Source: Cepaea nemoralis (lineage: Eukaryota; Mollusca; Gastropoda; Stylommatophora; Helicidae). From it: 64,000 nt of DNA. Where the stretch lies: assembly GCA_014155875.1 (NCBI GenBank), contig JACEFZ010011124.1:1-64000 (forward strand). The letters are read 5' to 3'. Positions within the stretch are counted from its first letter, which is position 1. Each line of letters starts with the position of its first letter. The position numbers and the translations under genes are program-made. Under the pieces are notes generated by a model. It was not told where the DNA came from, did no database searches, and saw nothing but the letters and a program-made list of their open reading frames with translations. Shown here one piece after another: positions 11,900 through 23,662 of this stretch.

Positions 11900-12480
11900 A
11901 AATAACTTTGTTTTACAATAATATGAACAGGAAATAGTGTTTACGTTATTTCTCAACATAATCATCCTGCCAGGTAAGACACTTGATCCATCTGTCCACT
12001 AGCTAGTTGATGTCTTCTAAGAACAAGCCCTTAAACTAAGTTTGCACCGCTTCCATTAACTCATCATTATCTGCAAACCCTCTGACTATCACAAATGTTC
12101 TTTCAAGGGTTCAAACAAGTGGAAGTCTGATGGCGCCAAGTCTGGATTGTTTGCTGGATGTTTCAAGACCTAAAATTTCAGAGTAGGCAGTGTAGTGATG
12201 CAGCAACAATACTCCTTTTGAGAGAAGTCCCAAGCTTTTTGATCGTAGGACAGGATTTGTGATCATAGCACAGGCTTCAATTTGATCACTAGCATGTCAC
12301 TGTATTGAACACTAGTCAGTTTCACCCCATTGCTGAAAATGCACCGATATAGTGATCTTGTTATCCCAAAAGATGGTCATGACTTTTCCATCATATTCCT
12401 GCGTCTTGAATATTTACTCAACCAAAGACAATGTGCACATGTGCAAACTGCCCAGTCCTCGCAATCCCTACGTAGGATAT
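11900..12480 (-). pseudogene. mariner transposase relic (C-terminal half)
   Basis: On the minus strand, in shifting frames, the order matches a mariner DDE transposase. KVMTIFWDN comes first (near 12370), then KGVLLLH (the segment before the second catalytic Asp, near 12210). NNPDLAPSDFHLFEPLKE follows near 12145-12090 (family form YSPDLAPSDFHLF), then a C-terminal RWIKCLTWQDDYVEK near 11970. The third-Asp position in DLAPSD is kept, but stops and frame changes make the gene dead. Terminal inverted repeats were not identified. The enzyme would have cut and pasted its own element at TA dinucleotides. Confidence 0.75.
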
Positions 12481-13619
12481 TGCTTAAGAGCCAGTTTGTG
12501 TTCTGAAATAAGATTATCCATCTTTATAATAAAAATCCCTCATATATATACTGACACATCAGATCATCATCAGCAGCATCCAGTGACTTGTCCTGTACAA
12601 AACATTTCCTCCCATAACAGTCTTTTGAAATTTCTAGCATAAAAGTCTGTTGTTCTGCCTCTGTTGTTGTATATTGTCTACATACTGTACATTGTCTATC
12701 ACATCTTAAATCCATCTGTGGTCTTCCTCTTCTCGCTTCTCCCGACACACCTCCCTCTATGATTATCTGTTGTTATTATCTCTTAAGTTTCTAAGTCATA
12801 CTTTGTATTTTATTTGCACTCCAGTATCATATCGGCGGCAACCAACCCCTTTTATCAACAGAGTAATGGAAGGCATGTTTTCTGAAAGAAAAGGCAGGCG
12901 TTAACCAGTATGAATGTGGACACAGGAAATTAAAGACACCTTGGATATGGAAATGCATGAGACAGGAGAGCTGGTAAAAGAACAAGAGTCCTCCTGCAGG
13001 GCAATGGTGAAAGCAAAGTTCTGAAAAGGATCTGCTAAATGAACAATTGATTAGATTTCTAATGCCATAATGGCATACAACAAATAAGCTTTCATTGTTT
13101 AAAGACTGCTGTATAAGATGAATTACTTGCTTAAGAACAAGAAGGGACTTCTCTTAGGAAACAAGCATGGCAAGCTGATATTGATTTCACAATCCAGTTT
13201 TAAAATTTTAGCAAATGTTCACATGTCTGATTTTATTACCATGCTTTTTGTGTGCTAGATCAGATCAGCATTTATTATTAATTAAAGCAGAAGAGCATAT
13301 CGTCAACTGTAGCAGCAAAGTGTATCTTTCATTTAGATATGGGTGTCCATGTTGAACTGGTTAAACTGTCTGCTTTGTCCTCCAAACAGGTTTGTCTCTG
13401 GATTCCTTCACTCAGCCCATGAGTGTAATTTTCATGGATAGTCCTGGAGGTTAAACCTGCAGCTATGGAGTCTGTGCTCTACGCTATGCTTTCAGCAGAG
13501 CCATATGGGATAGAACCCAGTGAAATGAAGTTGATCCTCTTGTTTTAAAATCTTTAATTAGGGATGTAGAGACAAAAATAAAAGTGCTTTTATTAACATT
13601 AAATCCACATGCAAATTAA
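12481..13619. other. No gene seen
   Basis: Frames of 74-96 codons overlap on opposite strands at 12352-12748 without motifs. The rest is AT-rich and featureless to my reading. Confidence 0.4.
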
Positions 13620-13938
13620 AGACATGTTCAGGTGTGAAAGGCAACGAGCGAGTCGACTGGTTGGCGAACATAGTGAAGTTGAGGTGGGAAAAGCAATTGA
13701 TGGGCCAGACATAATCAGCACTATAAGAGATCAGATGACTTTAAAGAAACCTGAAAATCTGCTTCCTTGTCCAGAGTGAGGGAGATGGGAGTGAAGAGGA
13801 GAATGGCCAAACGAGCATTTAGTCAAGAGCACAAGACATTTGATTAATCAACACAGAAATGGTACGATCAGTTGATATATGCTGGCGAAGATGTTAAGGA
13901 GGAGATCGAAGCACCTAAGGACCTGTTCGGAATGTGAT
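13620..13938 (+). pseudogene. RNase H-bearing LINE, 3' fragment
   Basis: Across frames the text reads GVKGNERVDWLANI (RNase H C-terminal motif HAGVxGNExADxLA). It is followed by KAIDGPDIISTIRDQM, RHLINQHRNGTIS, and RRRSKHLRTCSECDADD (a CxxC zinc-knuckle end). The same succession appears at 17741-18170 (minus) and 43130-43460 (plus), so this is a third copy of one LINE family. RNase H in such LINEs removes the RNA template after reverse transcription. The reading frame is broken by several shifts. Confidence 0.65.
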
Positions 13939-14520
13939 GCTGATGATCTTTACTAATCGCTAATTACAAATTAAATAGAATCAAATCTGTATCACAACAA
14001 ACACTACCTTCTCAACATGAAATATGTTAGGAAATAACTAATGACAATTTTTTTTAAAAGAAAGTAAATGGTAACTGTCTAAGGCAAGAGAGGATCATTA
14101 TTGGAAAACAATCAATCAATGTGGGGTCTAGATCAATATTTTACTGCTAACTGTAGACGCTATTCAAAATCTATTACACAATGCCACTTCTTAACCCTTA
14201 AAGATCGGGAGGCTAATATTAGGGAGAGGTGAGATGTTTGCAAACATTCAACATGGGAAACAGTGAACATTTCTTTCATCTTGCCCTGGTTATAAATGTT
14301 AAATGTCCCAATTATTATCACTTATTACATGAAATACCACGTAAATAATTAAACAATAACATTAAATTAAAACTTATGAACGAACGAAAAGACAAATCTT
14401 ACCCTTTAAGATATGTAGTAATGAACAGGACTAAAGTAGCAACCAAAAAAGCATTGATTAGCGTCTATGAGCATTAAATTAGCTCAGACTGAAACTGCAA
14501 GTCAGGTTTCAACATCTAAC
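13939..14520. other. AT-rich, no gene seen
   Basis: No motif-bearing frame and no clear repeat. Confidence 0.4.
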
Positions 14521-15783
14521 AGTGATTTTAAAAACCATTAACTTAGAAAAACTAACATGCAGGCTAAAGGTGCTAATAGACCACTTATCAGTGCTTTCAT
14601 TAACAGACCCTTTTCAATTATCAGTGGTTAAAAACTCTGCCGGGGAGCAAGAACAACAAGAGGCTTCTGACCATCAGAAGGAATCCCACCTCACCTATTG
14701 TTTTGGCCTCTTTACTGTCTTTGCTCTTTCAGGGGGTGGGCCCATCTGGGTCATGACTCCCAGACGTTTTTCTCTTGTCGAGAGTATTTATCGAGACGTT
14801 TCCTTTGTAGACATCAATCAGTGTGTCTGCATAAAAAAGTCATCCCACCCCCGGGGGATGAATTTAGTGCACCCGGTGCATTTATCAGCATTGACACTGC
14901 ACAGTGACTGACCATGGGAAAGCCAGCTTCTTCCCCCGGCAGTTGGCCACAGTCTTCTCCTCTGCCTTGGTGGCTAGCTAAGCCCTGTCAGTAGACGTCA
15001 TTGCTCCCATGTTGCTTTCTTTGTGCCCTGTTCACAGCTTGCGAATTCACCCTCCTGCTAGCTCCCAATGGAAGCCAGCTCTTCCTCTGGGATCTTTCTA
15101 ATAAGGCTTGGGCCTTCCCCTGGACCCTCGCTATCGCTGAGGGATGTGATCCTTGCAAGATGTGCTATTCCACCAGGAGCGGTTGTTGTCAGAACATGGC
15201 TGCAGAAGTTCCATTCTTTTGACAATGTTCCTTGTTTAACTGACTATTTCATCATGGGGGGTACAGGGTGTCAGGCATTGGTAGCACCTTTGGTTAGGAT
15301 GACTCTCATGTCCTTTTCAGGACCCATCCCCCACTGGTCTAAGCCTGACACCCAGCTCGTGCCTGTGGCTCCTAGTAGCTGTCAGCATGTGACAGCGGCC
15401 ACCCCCCGGGCAACAGCTGTGAGAGGCTGGCTAAACCAGGCATGGGTAGCCGATTTGGTGTCAAACCAAGCGGTAAACTAGGTTATGCCTACCCAGCATG
15501 TGAAGACAGGATTCGGCAGACTGCGCGGAAGAAATCATTCCTGATTCAACGGGCAAGACAGCGTTTACCTGCAAAGCACTGTGGAACGTAATAAGCACGG
15601 CAAGGCACATTGAGCGCCCTGGTCATCCACTGCACCTGTATTCGTCTCCAGTCGTCTCGACTTGTCTTGTCACTGGACTCAGATGGACTCAGGCGAGAGA
15701 GTGAGATTGACGAATTGCGCAACTCTTCCTCACTTTAATCCAAGTCATCGCGCAAGTCATTCTTCATCCAACGTCACATATGG
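14521..15783 (+). other. GC-richer leader-like segment upstream of a LINE RT
   Basis: Base composition changes from AT-rich to GC-richer at about 14620 and stays so into the LINE coding region at 15784. Overlapping plus-strand frames of 129, 69, 73 and 137 codons show no known domain. The segment probably is the 5' leader of the LINE, joined to its RT after loss of the endonuclease region. From position and composition it could also be an independent repeat. Confidence 0.4.
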
Positions 15784-17440
15784 GTGAACGAGGCCATGCC
15801 ACAAGATTTCAAGGACGCATCAATAGTCCACCTTTACAAACGTAAAGGAAACCGCCAATCCTGTGACAACCACCGAGGCATCTCCTTGCTTTCAATTGCA
15901 GGGAAGATACTTGCCAGAATTCTTCTCAATTGCCACACAGCCCATCTCGATCAAGGTCTTCTTCCTGAGAGTCAATGTGGCTTCAGAAAAGAACGTGGAA
16001 CTGTTGACATGATTTTCGCTGCAAGGCAGCTGCAAGAGAAATGTCAGGAACAGAACTGCGAAATGTTCTCCACTTTCATTGACCTTACCAAGGCTTTTGA
16101 TACAGTCAGCAGAGAAGGACTGTGGAAGATTATGGCAAAATATGGCTGTCCACGAAAGTTTGTCCAAATAGTGCGGCTATTTCATGATGGCATGCAGGCA
16201 AGAGTACAGGAAAATGGTGAACTGTCTAAACCCTTTCCTGTCACCAATGGAGTGAAGCAAGGATGTGTCCTGGCACCAACACTGTTCAGCCTCATGTTTT
16301 CAGCCATGTTGATGAATGCCTTCGAGAACGACGACATTGGAATAGACATCAACTACCGTATGGATGGAAAGTTATTCAATCTCAGAAGGCTGAAAGCTAA
16401 AACCAAAATTAACAGCGACACCGTCAGAGAGCTCCTGTTTGCTGATGATTGCGCTCTATACGCCAACTCAGAGGCGGACATGCAACATAATGTTTCAGCT
16501 TTCTCACATGCCTGTGCCAACTTTGGGCTCAATATCAACTTGGAGAAGACTGTAGTTATGTACCAGCCAGCTCCAGGGAATAATCACACTGTGCCGAATA
16601 TCAAAGTGAATGATCATAGACTAAGTGTTGTGGACAAATTCACCTATCTTGGCAGCACTGTGTCACAAGCTGCCACAATTGATGACTGAAGTGAATGCAA
16701 GAATCTCCAAGGCCAGTGCGGCCTTTGGCAGACTGTACAAGAATGTATGGGACAGAACTGGAATAAGCCTGCAAACAAAGCTAAAAGTCTACAAAGCAGT
16801 TGTATTATCCACACTGCTATATGCTTGTGAAACCTGGACTGTTTATCAGCGACACGCTAGGAAATTAAACCACTTCCACACAGTCTGCCTAAGGAAGCTA
16901 CTGAAGATTAAATGGCAAGACAAGATTCCAGACACTGAAGTCCTAAAAAGAGTGTCCATGCCCAGTATCCACACTCTACTGATGAAGAATTAGATTCGCT
17001 GGGCTGGTCACTTGACTCGCATGCCAGATCACAGGCTCCCTAAACGAATTTTTTACAGCGAACTGCGTTGCGGTAAACGCTCCCAAGGTGGCCAGAGGAA
17101 ACGCTTTAAAGACACTCTGAAAATCTCACTGAATGCTTTTGGAAATCATGACATCTGGGAGGCTGCAGCCAGAAACCGAAATTCGTGGCGTGCATCATTA
17201 CGCAAGGGTGCAGTCATATGTGAGGCAACCAGGACTGCAAGAGCTGTGAAGAAAAGGCAGGACAGAAAAACCACTGCAGGAAATCCTCCTCCAGAAACTT
17301 CAAGCATCCTTTGCCCACATTGTCAAAGAACATTTCAAGCCAAAATAGGCCTTATCAGCCATCATAAAACCCACGGCTCCATACCTTCAACCCCACAGGA
17401 TGAAATGAATGGTCATCATCATTCTTGATGGACAAACAAC
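15784..17440 (+). pseudogene. LINE reverse transcriptase with C-terminal C2H2 finger (truncated, broken)
   Basis: The RT begins mid-domain at PQDFKDASIVHLYKRKG and continues through NHRGISLLSIAGKIL, QCGFRKERGTVDMIF, FIDLTKAFDTVSREGLW, NGVKQGCVLAPTLF and the active site FADD (at about 16438-16449). The C-terminal part follows: LLYACETWTVY, IKWQDKIPDTEVL and RWAGHLTRMPD. It ends in CPHCQRTFQAKIGLISHHKTH-like C2H2 finger residues near 17310-17372. Two lesions are visible. A one-base insertion at about 16685 splits the first frame from the next, and a TAG at 16991-16993 replaces a sense codon. The endonuclease is absent. The frame shown by GTG at 15784 is only the point where the frame opens. A related LINE with endonuclease lies at 56645-60620. 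Confidence 0.88.
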
Positions 17441-17740
17441 ATTTCATCATATTTCACAAACAGCACGATCCTAATTCTCTTAGACTGCTTATGGAAATTA
17501 TTTGTGGTATGTCTCATTTTACTTTTAAACCTTGTCTTCTTCAACAGGCAGTTGACAGGGCCAAAAGGGTTAGAGCACTCTATCTCTTAAACTTCCAGTG
17601 TGCTGATGGCGGGGTAAATATCGACTTTTCATTCAAAAAGCAACAGCAAACAATTTAAGATAATAATTGCCTTGAAAATCAACTTGAGGTTGATCACAAC
17701 ATCCTGCAAATGACATGCCCTATTTTAGGCTTCAGTTAGT
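17441..17740. other. Spacer between two LINE fragments
   Basis: No motif-bearing frame; probably 3' UTR of the upstream LINE plus short unique sequence. Confidence 0.4.
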
Positions 17741-18634
17741 TAGTCGACAGATCATCCTCATTGCACATCGAACCACTCAGTCCATAAGTGCTTGGATCCC
17801 CTCCTCAGCAAATCCTGCAGCGTGTAGCGGCTAATGACACCAGTTCTGTGTTGGTTTATCAGTCTTCTTTGGCTCCCTGCGTAGTGTTCTTGTTTGGCCA
17901 CCCTTCTTTTAATTTGCTGTTCTCGCAGTCTGGCCATGGTTGTAGATTCACAGTCATCACTTGGTTCTCGCAAAAGTCTTACTTCTCGTAGAGCATTCAG
18001 AATGTCAGCCTGGTCCATGACGCGTCCGCCCTCCACAGTAGCGTTACCTGCGTGCTTGTCAGCCCGCTCATTCCCTTGTACTCCCGCATGCCCTGGCACA
18101 AAGATTAAACTAATCTTTGCCAGCCGAGACCGCTCCAGAAACAGCAACCATTCTCTTCGGATCCCCCCATCTCTATCCTCTTGAGCATGTTCAGTGAGTC
18201 GCTAAGGAAACATGCCCTAGTGAATGTCTGTGTCTCGAGCCATGTTATTGCTTTACTTACTGCCATAACTTCCATAGTCAGGCTACTGTGGTCTCAGCAA
18301 AAGCACCAGAGTCCTCCTTCACAATTCTCCCTCCAGCCTGAGCCATAAAGGCCCATGAGCTTCTCACATGTCGGACGACCGACCCATATGTGTAAATGAC
18401 AACATCACCGTCTAGCGAATTCTTGAAAATCAAAACTTGTACTTCCGCCTCCATAGCTGCCGGGTTTTCTTGTCTGGATTTTCTGTCTAGTTGGATGCAA
18501 ACTGAAAAGGATGTGCACCTGTTGAAGAATGTCTTCGGCTTGACCCATCCACGACGTCCTCTTTTTAACCTGCTGCCCTTCACCTTCATAATTTCACTAT
18601 GCAGTGGATGTTGTGTGTTTATTTTAGGCTTCAA
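17741..18634 (-). pseudogene. RNase H-bearing LINE, 3' fragment with (ACTA)n tail
   Basis: The minus strand reads AAMEAEVQVLIF, then VVIYTYGSVVRHVRSSWAF. In RNase H the motif is YTDGS; the Asp is Tyr here, so a catalytic residue is lost. After a frame break come LIFVPGHAGVQGNERADKHA, then RRLINQHRTGVISRYTLQDL and SKHLW. The element ends at GATCTGTCGACTAACTAACT, read toward 17741. An identical end occurs at 35470-35550, so this defines the 3' tail of the family. The frame is split between 18147 and 18278. The 5' part (endonuclease and RT) is missing, as expected for incomplete reverse transcription. Confidence 0.8.
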
Positions 18635-18764
18635 CAGGACATGAACAACAGGGTCCTTCCAATGTTCAGGCGAGGGTCCCCACTTTAAGAAAATGTTTCA
18701 AATCCTATACGTTAGTTTTACATATAATCATAAGTAGAAGAAAATCTATTATTTATAATTTTCA

Positions 18765-19450
18765 TTGCCTATGTTTGTATATATGTCTGGCCACATACAA
18801 ATAGATAATATGACCATTAAAAGAATGGAAACATACAAATACCTGGGTACAATCTTCAACTGCTCCAACATCATAAGGGAAGAAATACAAACTAGAATCA
18901 ACTCTGGAAATAAGATATACTATGCACTACAACATCTACTAAAATCAAAGGCGCTATCTCGAAACACCAAAATCACAATATACAAAACACTGATCAGACC
19001 AGTTGTGCTAAATGGCTCTGAAACCTGGAGTACAACGAAAGGAGATGAAGCCTTGTTACAAACCTTTGAGAACAAAATTTTAAGACGCATCTTTGGATCC
19101 ATTAGGGATACACAAAGTGGAGAGTGGAAAAGAAGAAGTAAAGACATTTATGATCTGTTTAAGTCCCCGCTAATCACTGGTATCATGAAGGCTAATAGAC
19201 TACAATGGCTGGGGCATATAGAAAGAATGGAAGATAATAGGGAAACAAAACTCGCTTACAGTCAGGAAATAAATGACCGTAGACCCCGAGGTAGACCAAG
19301 AAGGCGGTGGAGAGATAATACATGTACAGACCTACAAGCACTTGGAATCAACGACTGGCAAGAGAAGGTCCACCAGAGAGACGAATGGAGACAGATTGTA
19401 TTTGCAGCAAAGAACCTCAATGGCTCGGAACGCTGAAGAAGAAGAAAATG
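18765..19450 (+). pseudogene. LINE RT C-terminal fragment, 5'-truncated
   Basis: One open frame of about 223 codons starts inside the RT thumb (GHIQIDNMTIKRMETYKYLGTIF) and runs through VLNGSETWSTTKGDEALL and ENKILRRIFG. It continues with RLQWLGHIERME, then RRPRGRPRRRWRD, and ends WRQIVFAAKNLNGSER followed by a stop and a (GAA)n tail at 19434-19446. No active-site segment is present, so it is a truncated insertion. The frame is intact over its length, which suggests a fairly young insertion. The ATG at 18765 is fortuitous. The clade is not the C2H2 type and not the 4.2-kb type found elsewhere in this window. Confidence 0.8.
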
Positions 19451-19536
19451 TTTGTATACTTCAAGTTTTTCAGTGACCAAAATGTATTTGCAAGTCAGAT
19501 AACGACTGTGCTTTGCTATTCTGTATTCTTCACCAA

Positions 19537-19815
19537 CTGATGATTCTACAATCTTGGCTAACAGATGGTTCTACAATCCTTGGCCAACTAATGGTTCTAC
19601 AATCTGTGGCTAACTGATGGTTCTACAATCTTGGCTAACTGATGGTTCTACAATCTTGGCCAACTAATGACTCTACAATCTTGGCTAACTGATGGTTCTA
19701 CAATTTTTGGCTAAATGATGGTACTACAATCTTGGCTAACTGATGGTTCTACAATCTTGGCCAACTAATGGTTCTACAATCTTTGGCTAACTGATAGTTC
19801 TACAATCTTGGCTAA
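19537..19815. repeat. 25-bp tandem array, left part
   Basis: About 11 units of TGGCTAACTGATGGTTCTAC + AATCT with alternate ACTAATGG variants. The same unit resumes at 20297. Confidence 0.93.
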
Positions 19816-20296
19816 CTAACCACTTTTAAATAAAGAAAATAAAACACTGACTGAACTGATAACGCTCAACAAGAAGCATCTCATAACAATGAAGATAATG
19901 TGCAACATTGTTAACACTCAAACACATGTTACTGGCAGCAGTGACGAAGTAGATGCACAATATGGGTATCAATGGAGGGCGGGTAACTACGGCAGTGGTG
20001 ACGATACGTGTGAGCAAATACCTCGATGGCAGATATGATCAAATGTAATGGCAATAATGTCAAAAATGGTTATGTTTTATGCATGGGTCTATTTTATGAT
20101 TTGGTTGTTTCAACAGCTGTCACCCAGCCCTACAATGATTATGAAATTTATTATGTGTTTCCAATTTACTAAACTGAAATTTGTATGCTTGTTATTCCTG
20201 GCTTTGGGCTCTTATAAATATTACACTATTTTCTTTATCTAGTACATCTATCGGCAAGCTGTTGGTGATGTTAAGTAATATGTTAAGTCTACTCAC
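19816..20296. other. Unique segment splitting the 25-bp array
   Basis: About 480 bp of AT-rich sequence with no unit of the array. It could be an insertion into the array or an old spacer. I see no terminal repeats or coding motif in it. Confidence 0.5.
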
Positions 20297-20430
20297 TTGG
20301 CTAACTAATGAATCTACAATCTTTGGCTAACTGATGTTTCTACAATCTTTGGCTAACTGATGTTTCTACAATCTTTGGCTAACTAATTGTTCTACAATCT
20401 TTCACTAACTCATGGGTCTACAATCTGAAG
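20297..20430. repeat. 25-bp tandem array, right part
   Basis: About five units of TTGGCTAACTGATGTTTCTAC + AATCT, the same family as 19537-19815, with a higher share of GTTTCTAC variants. Confidence 0.9.
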
Positions 20431-21990
20431 CTATGAATCTAATGATTCTTCATTCTGTTATGACCTATGTCCAAATCAGTTTTATTACAGCATCAGAATG
20501 AAGTAAAGTTTAAATGTCACATGTCCTTTACAGGATGTGGCAATCAACCCCAGGTTGAATGCAGTAGTAGAAGATAATACTGTCTGCAAGTTCTTGCAGA
20601 CACAGGCAATGCTACAACTACAAATCTATAACTCGTGGGATAAAATAGTTAATTGCTAGAGAATACCATTTTGTATGACCAGTGCCCCAGTGCACAAATA
20701 TATTGTTTTAGATATGTATATAATACACTGAATATGTTTTAGGATGCATGAAAACTGAATCCTGGTGAATGGTTTCATTCAGCGATCATATGGTACATGA
20801 ATATGAGCATATGATGGTAGCGATAGGTAGATGAACTCTAGTATCTGCATTGTATGACATGCCTATCCAGAACCACACAGTAAAATATATGCAGAACTGA
20901 ACTCATACTCATGCTTATAAAGGATTTAGGATGTGTTGACTGTTTATGAAATGGAAAATAGTGAAAGGAATGAGCCCTCAACCACTCATCTTAAGAATGC
21001 AGAAGATGATCTTACTCTATGATGGATGTTTATGCAATGAGTAATGGCAAAAACACCAGAAAACAAGAGAGAAAATGTTAAAATTGCATCATCACCTTGA
21101 AATACCCTGGCTTCAAGCTCGCTCATTCTTCAGCGGAAAGATGTCTTGTATACTCCCAGAAATCTGTTGGTCGGAGAAACTACTGTTTGGCACAAGCAAA
21201 ATCTGCCTTGTCACCCCAGTGCAAAAGTTAGAAGAAAACCTCTGAGAATCTGTGGCCCTAGTAACCAAGAACAAAAACTAAAACATCCAGGTAAGGGTGG
21301 CTAGTATTTGACACGTGTGCAGGCAGGCAGTCGTTGATCAGTTACTGAGTCTTACTGGTTGTGGGTGTGTGTTGTACACAAGTCCAACTCAAAACAACAA
21401 GCGGATGTCACTTCTATCCTTCACTGACCTAAAAATACGTTTATCCGTTATCAATTATTGACATATAACAACTTCAAAAACACAAGTTGTATTTTAAAAC
21501 AATTCAGGGTTAATCTGAAAACGATACTGGTAAGAATTTAGGTCGGCCAACGTCATAATTTTCCGCTTAGTATGCATGCCCTTGCGGCTCAGCTGAGGTG
21601 ACCGCAGCAGTAACTTCCGTCTAAACTGATGGCATTCGTCATCAGTTTGATATAAGTGCACATCAATCCGCTTACACTTAATGCCTACATCTATATTAAT
21701 ATATTCTCCTTAAACTGCTTAATCATTACGAGTTGTTAAAAAATAAAATTCAACATTAAATTTGACGCAACTGCGCAGGCATGCCCTTACATGAAAAAAA
21801 TCGGACAGAAAGTCAACCCGGACGCGTTGAAAATTAGGATAAAGCGTACTGTAAAAGACGTATATTATATTCATATTGATGCTATATTCACTTATTAAGT
21901 TACGGTTTACAAATCCGTGACTATTTTAGGCTGTTAGCATATATAAAACTTAAGAAATTAAGCTATTTGCAATGTAACCCCGACAACATT
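20431..21990. other. No gene; short hairpin near 21630
   Basis: AT-rich DNA without motif-bearing frames. A small hairpin AAACTGATG ... CATCAGTTT lies at about 21625-21651. Confidence 0.4.
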
Positions 21991-21996
21991 TTCGCA

Positions 21997-22008
21997 GCCG
22001 CCATTTTC
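21997..22008 (-). promoter_or_regulatory. YY1-type motif, possible transcription start region
   Basis: On the minus strand the sequence is GAAAATGGCGGC, matching the AANATGGCGGC element often found just downstream of animal transcription starts. The ATG opens MAAAKMLSGLHCK before a stop, which could be a short first exon or nothing. The surrounding 200 bp is richer in CpG than its neighbours. No downstream exon was found. Confidence 0.3.
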
Positions 22009-22299
22009 CGCCGTTCACCGATAGGACAAGGTGCAAATTCTTCGCTCACAGACAACCGAACAATTATCCTAACCTCCACCTTGATTAGATCTCTTGTTGG
22101 CCCCATTATCTGCTTGTCCGTCTAACGGTCTTTTCCTTGGAATCAGAAATGTCCATGTCAGAATCATTGGTGAGGCAGAAGCTCTTAGCCGTGACCGTTT
22201 CTCAGGGTTCACTTCTCGTGGGGTATCGAAATGCCGGTATCTACACACGAGACTTTCTATACCAGGGCTAAATACGTCCATTTAACTGAACTTTTCTCT

Positions 22300-22984
22300 C
22301 GTCTAATTTCTACATAATTATCCTTAAATACGGCATTTATATACATCAGGTTTGTTCTTTTGCAACCTCACAACGTATTAAGTTACTTGTGCGGCTGTGT
22401 TCTTCTATATTAAAGCTACAATGAGGTCACCAAATTGCACATCACAGATGATCTGATCAGCTGTTCATTTAAATAACCACGCCCACTTTTAAAGTTCAGG
22501 TGTTTTAAAGCTTTCTAGAAAAGTTTCCAAAATAGATGTTCAAGTACTCGTGCAGACCAACTAAAGGTGGCTCATTTGTAGAGAATCAACACTTTTAAAG
22601 CACAAAACTATTTAAGTATTTATCCTTCCCGAGTGATTTAAGCTTGTCGGATACATTTATGAAGATTTTGAATAACGAAGACACAAATAATATATAATAC
22701 AATTTATTGCCTGGCACATTTCACTGCATCTAGTCATTTTTCAAGATGTATTTCTGTTCTGTGTGCTACTGAGGCTTTTAAGTGAAAGAAAAGAATAGTG
22801 ACACTTTAACCTACCAGCATGTCGTAATAATCGAACAAGAAGTGTTGACGTGGGACTGACTAACACACCCCATAGAAACCTTTGGCTCTCAAGTCCAACC
22901 AACAACGAACAAGACTAAAGGAAGGCACAAGAAGAGAACAGTATAAGGCTGCGGGCCCGACAAGATGAAAGGCGGCTGTTCTCT
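22300..22984. other. No gene seen
   Basis: AT-rich sequence; no recognisable frame or repeat. Confidence 0.4.
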
Positions 22985-23240
22985 TAGAAGTAAGACGAAA
23001 TGCTAATAACGACGTAATGAGTCTGGATTGCCGGCTTACCTCCTTTCACTTCGAAAAATCTCCAGAATTGGCATCTGGAATATTAGGACTTTGTGTGCGG
23101 AAAAGACAACATGATGGATTAAATATAAGATTAGCATTTTTGTACTCATAAACTATGATGAGAAAGGCGAAGATAGGCATGCTTCGGTCAGAGTGGCATA
23201 CTTCAATGCAACAATCACAATTATAGAGCATCTGTTGAAT
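22985..23240 (+). pseudogene. RTE-like LINE endonuclease-start relic
   Basis: Near 23045-23135 the DNA aligns by eye with 845-935: TTTCACTT, AAATCTCCAGAATTGGCA, TGGAATAT, GGAAAAGACAACA and ATTAAATATAAGA recur in the same order. That stretch encodes the RIGTWNVR start of the endonuclease domain in RTE-like LINEs. It is heavily mutated. Confidence 0.5.
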
Positions 23241-23244
23241 GTTT

Positions 23245-23595
23245 TTATTTCTCCATATGACATGCTGCTATGGTGGGAAACGAGCAGGCGGATAGACTGA
23301 CTAGATCTGCATCGCTTGGAGTACTAGGTGCATGATCAGGCAGAAGTGGCCAGGACTCTTTAGGATCGCGTGCATAGTGCAGAAGAACAGGTAGATCATC
23401 ACAGCCTGGAGAGTGACTAGAGGATCTGGCGACACTCAGGATTCTGCAGAAAGGCCAGGCAGACAGATAATCAGACTGCTACAGGTATCATTATTAATGG
23501 GGGGGGGGGTCTTCGCTTGCTGTTGAGGATAAGGACGGGGCACGTATAGGGTATGCCCCGAGTGCTGTGATGTCGGTTCTTGACTCGGCTTAACT
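23245..23595 (+). pseudogene. RNase H-bearing LINE, short 3' fragment
   Basis: The plus frame begins GHAAMVGNEQADRLTRSAS, the last motif of an RNase H domain (GHAGVxGNExADxLA). After frame breaks it ends RVCPECCDVGS, the zinc-knuckle-like end seen as TCPECNDSD at 43440. A G run at 23500-23510 interrupts it. It is a separate fragment inside an area of RTE-like relics. Confidence 0.6.
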
Positions 23596-23662
23596 AAACC
23601 CAGAGATTAGTATTTTGAGATTATGCGAGATAGTTGACACGAAGCAGACAAACACCATATAA

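Noticed and set aside
22069..22285. Overlapping plus and minus frames of 63 and 70 codons as genes
   Set aside because: They mirror each other on opposite strands of a CpG-richer patch and have no motif.
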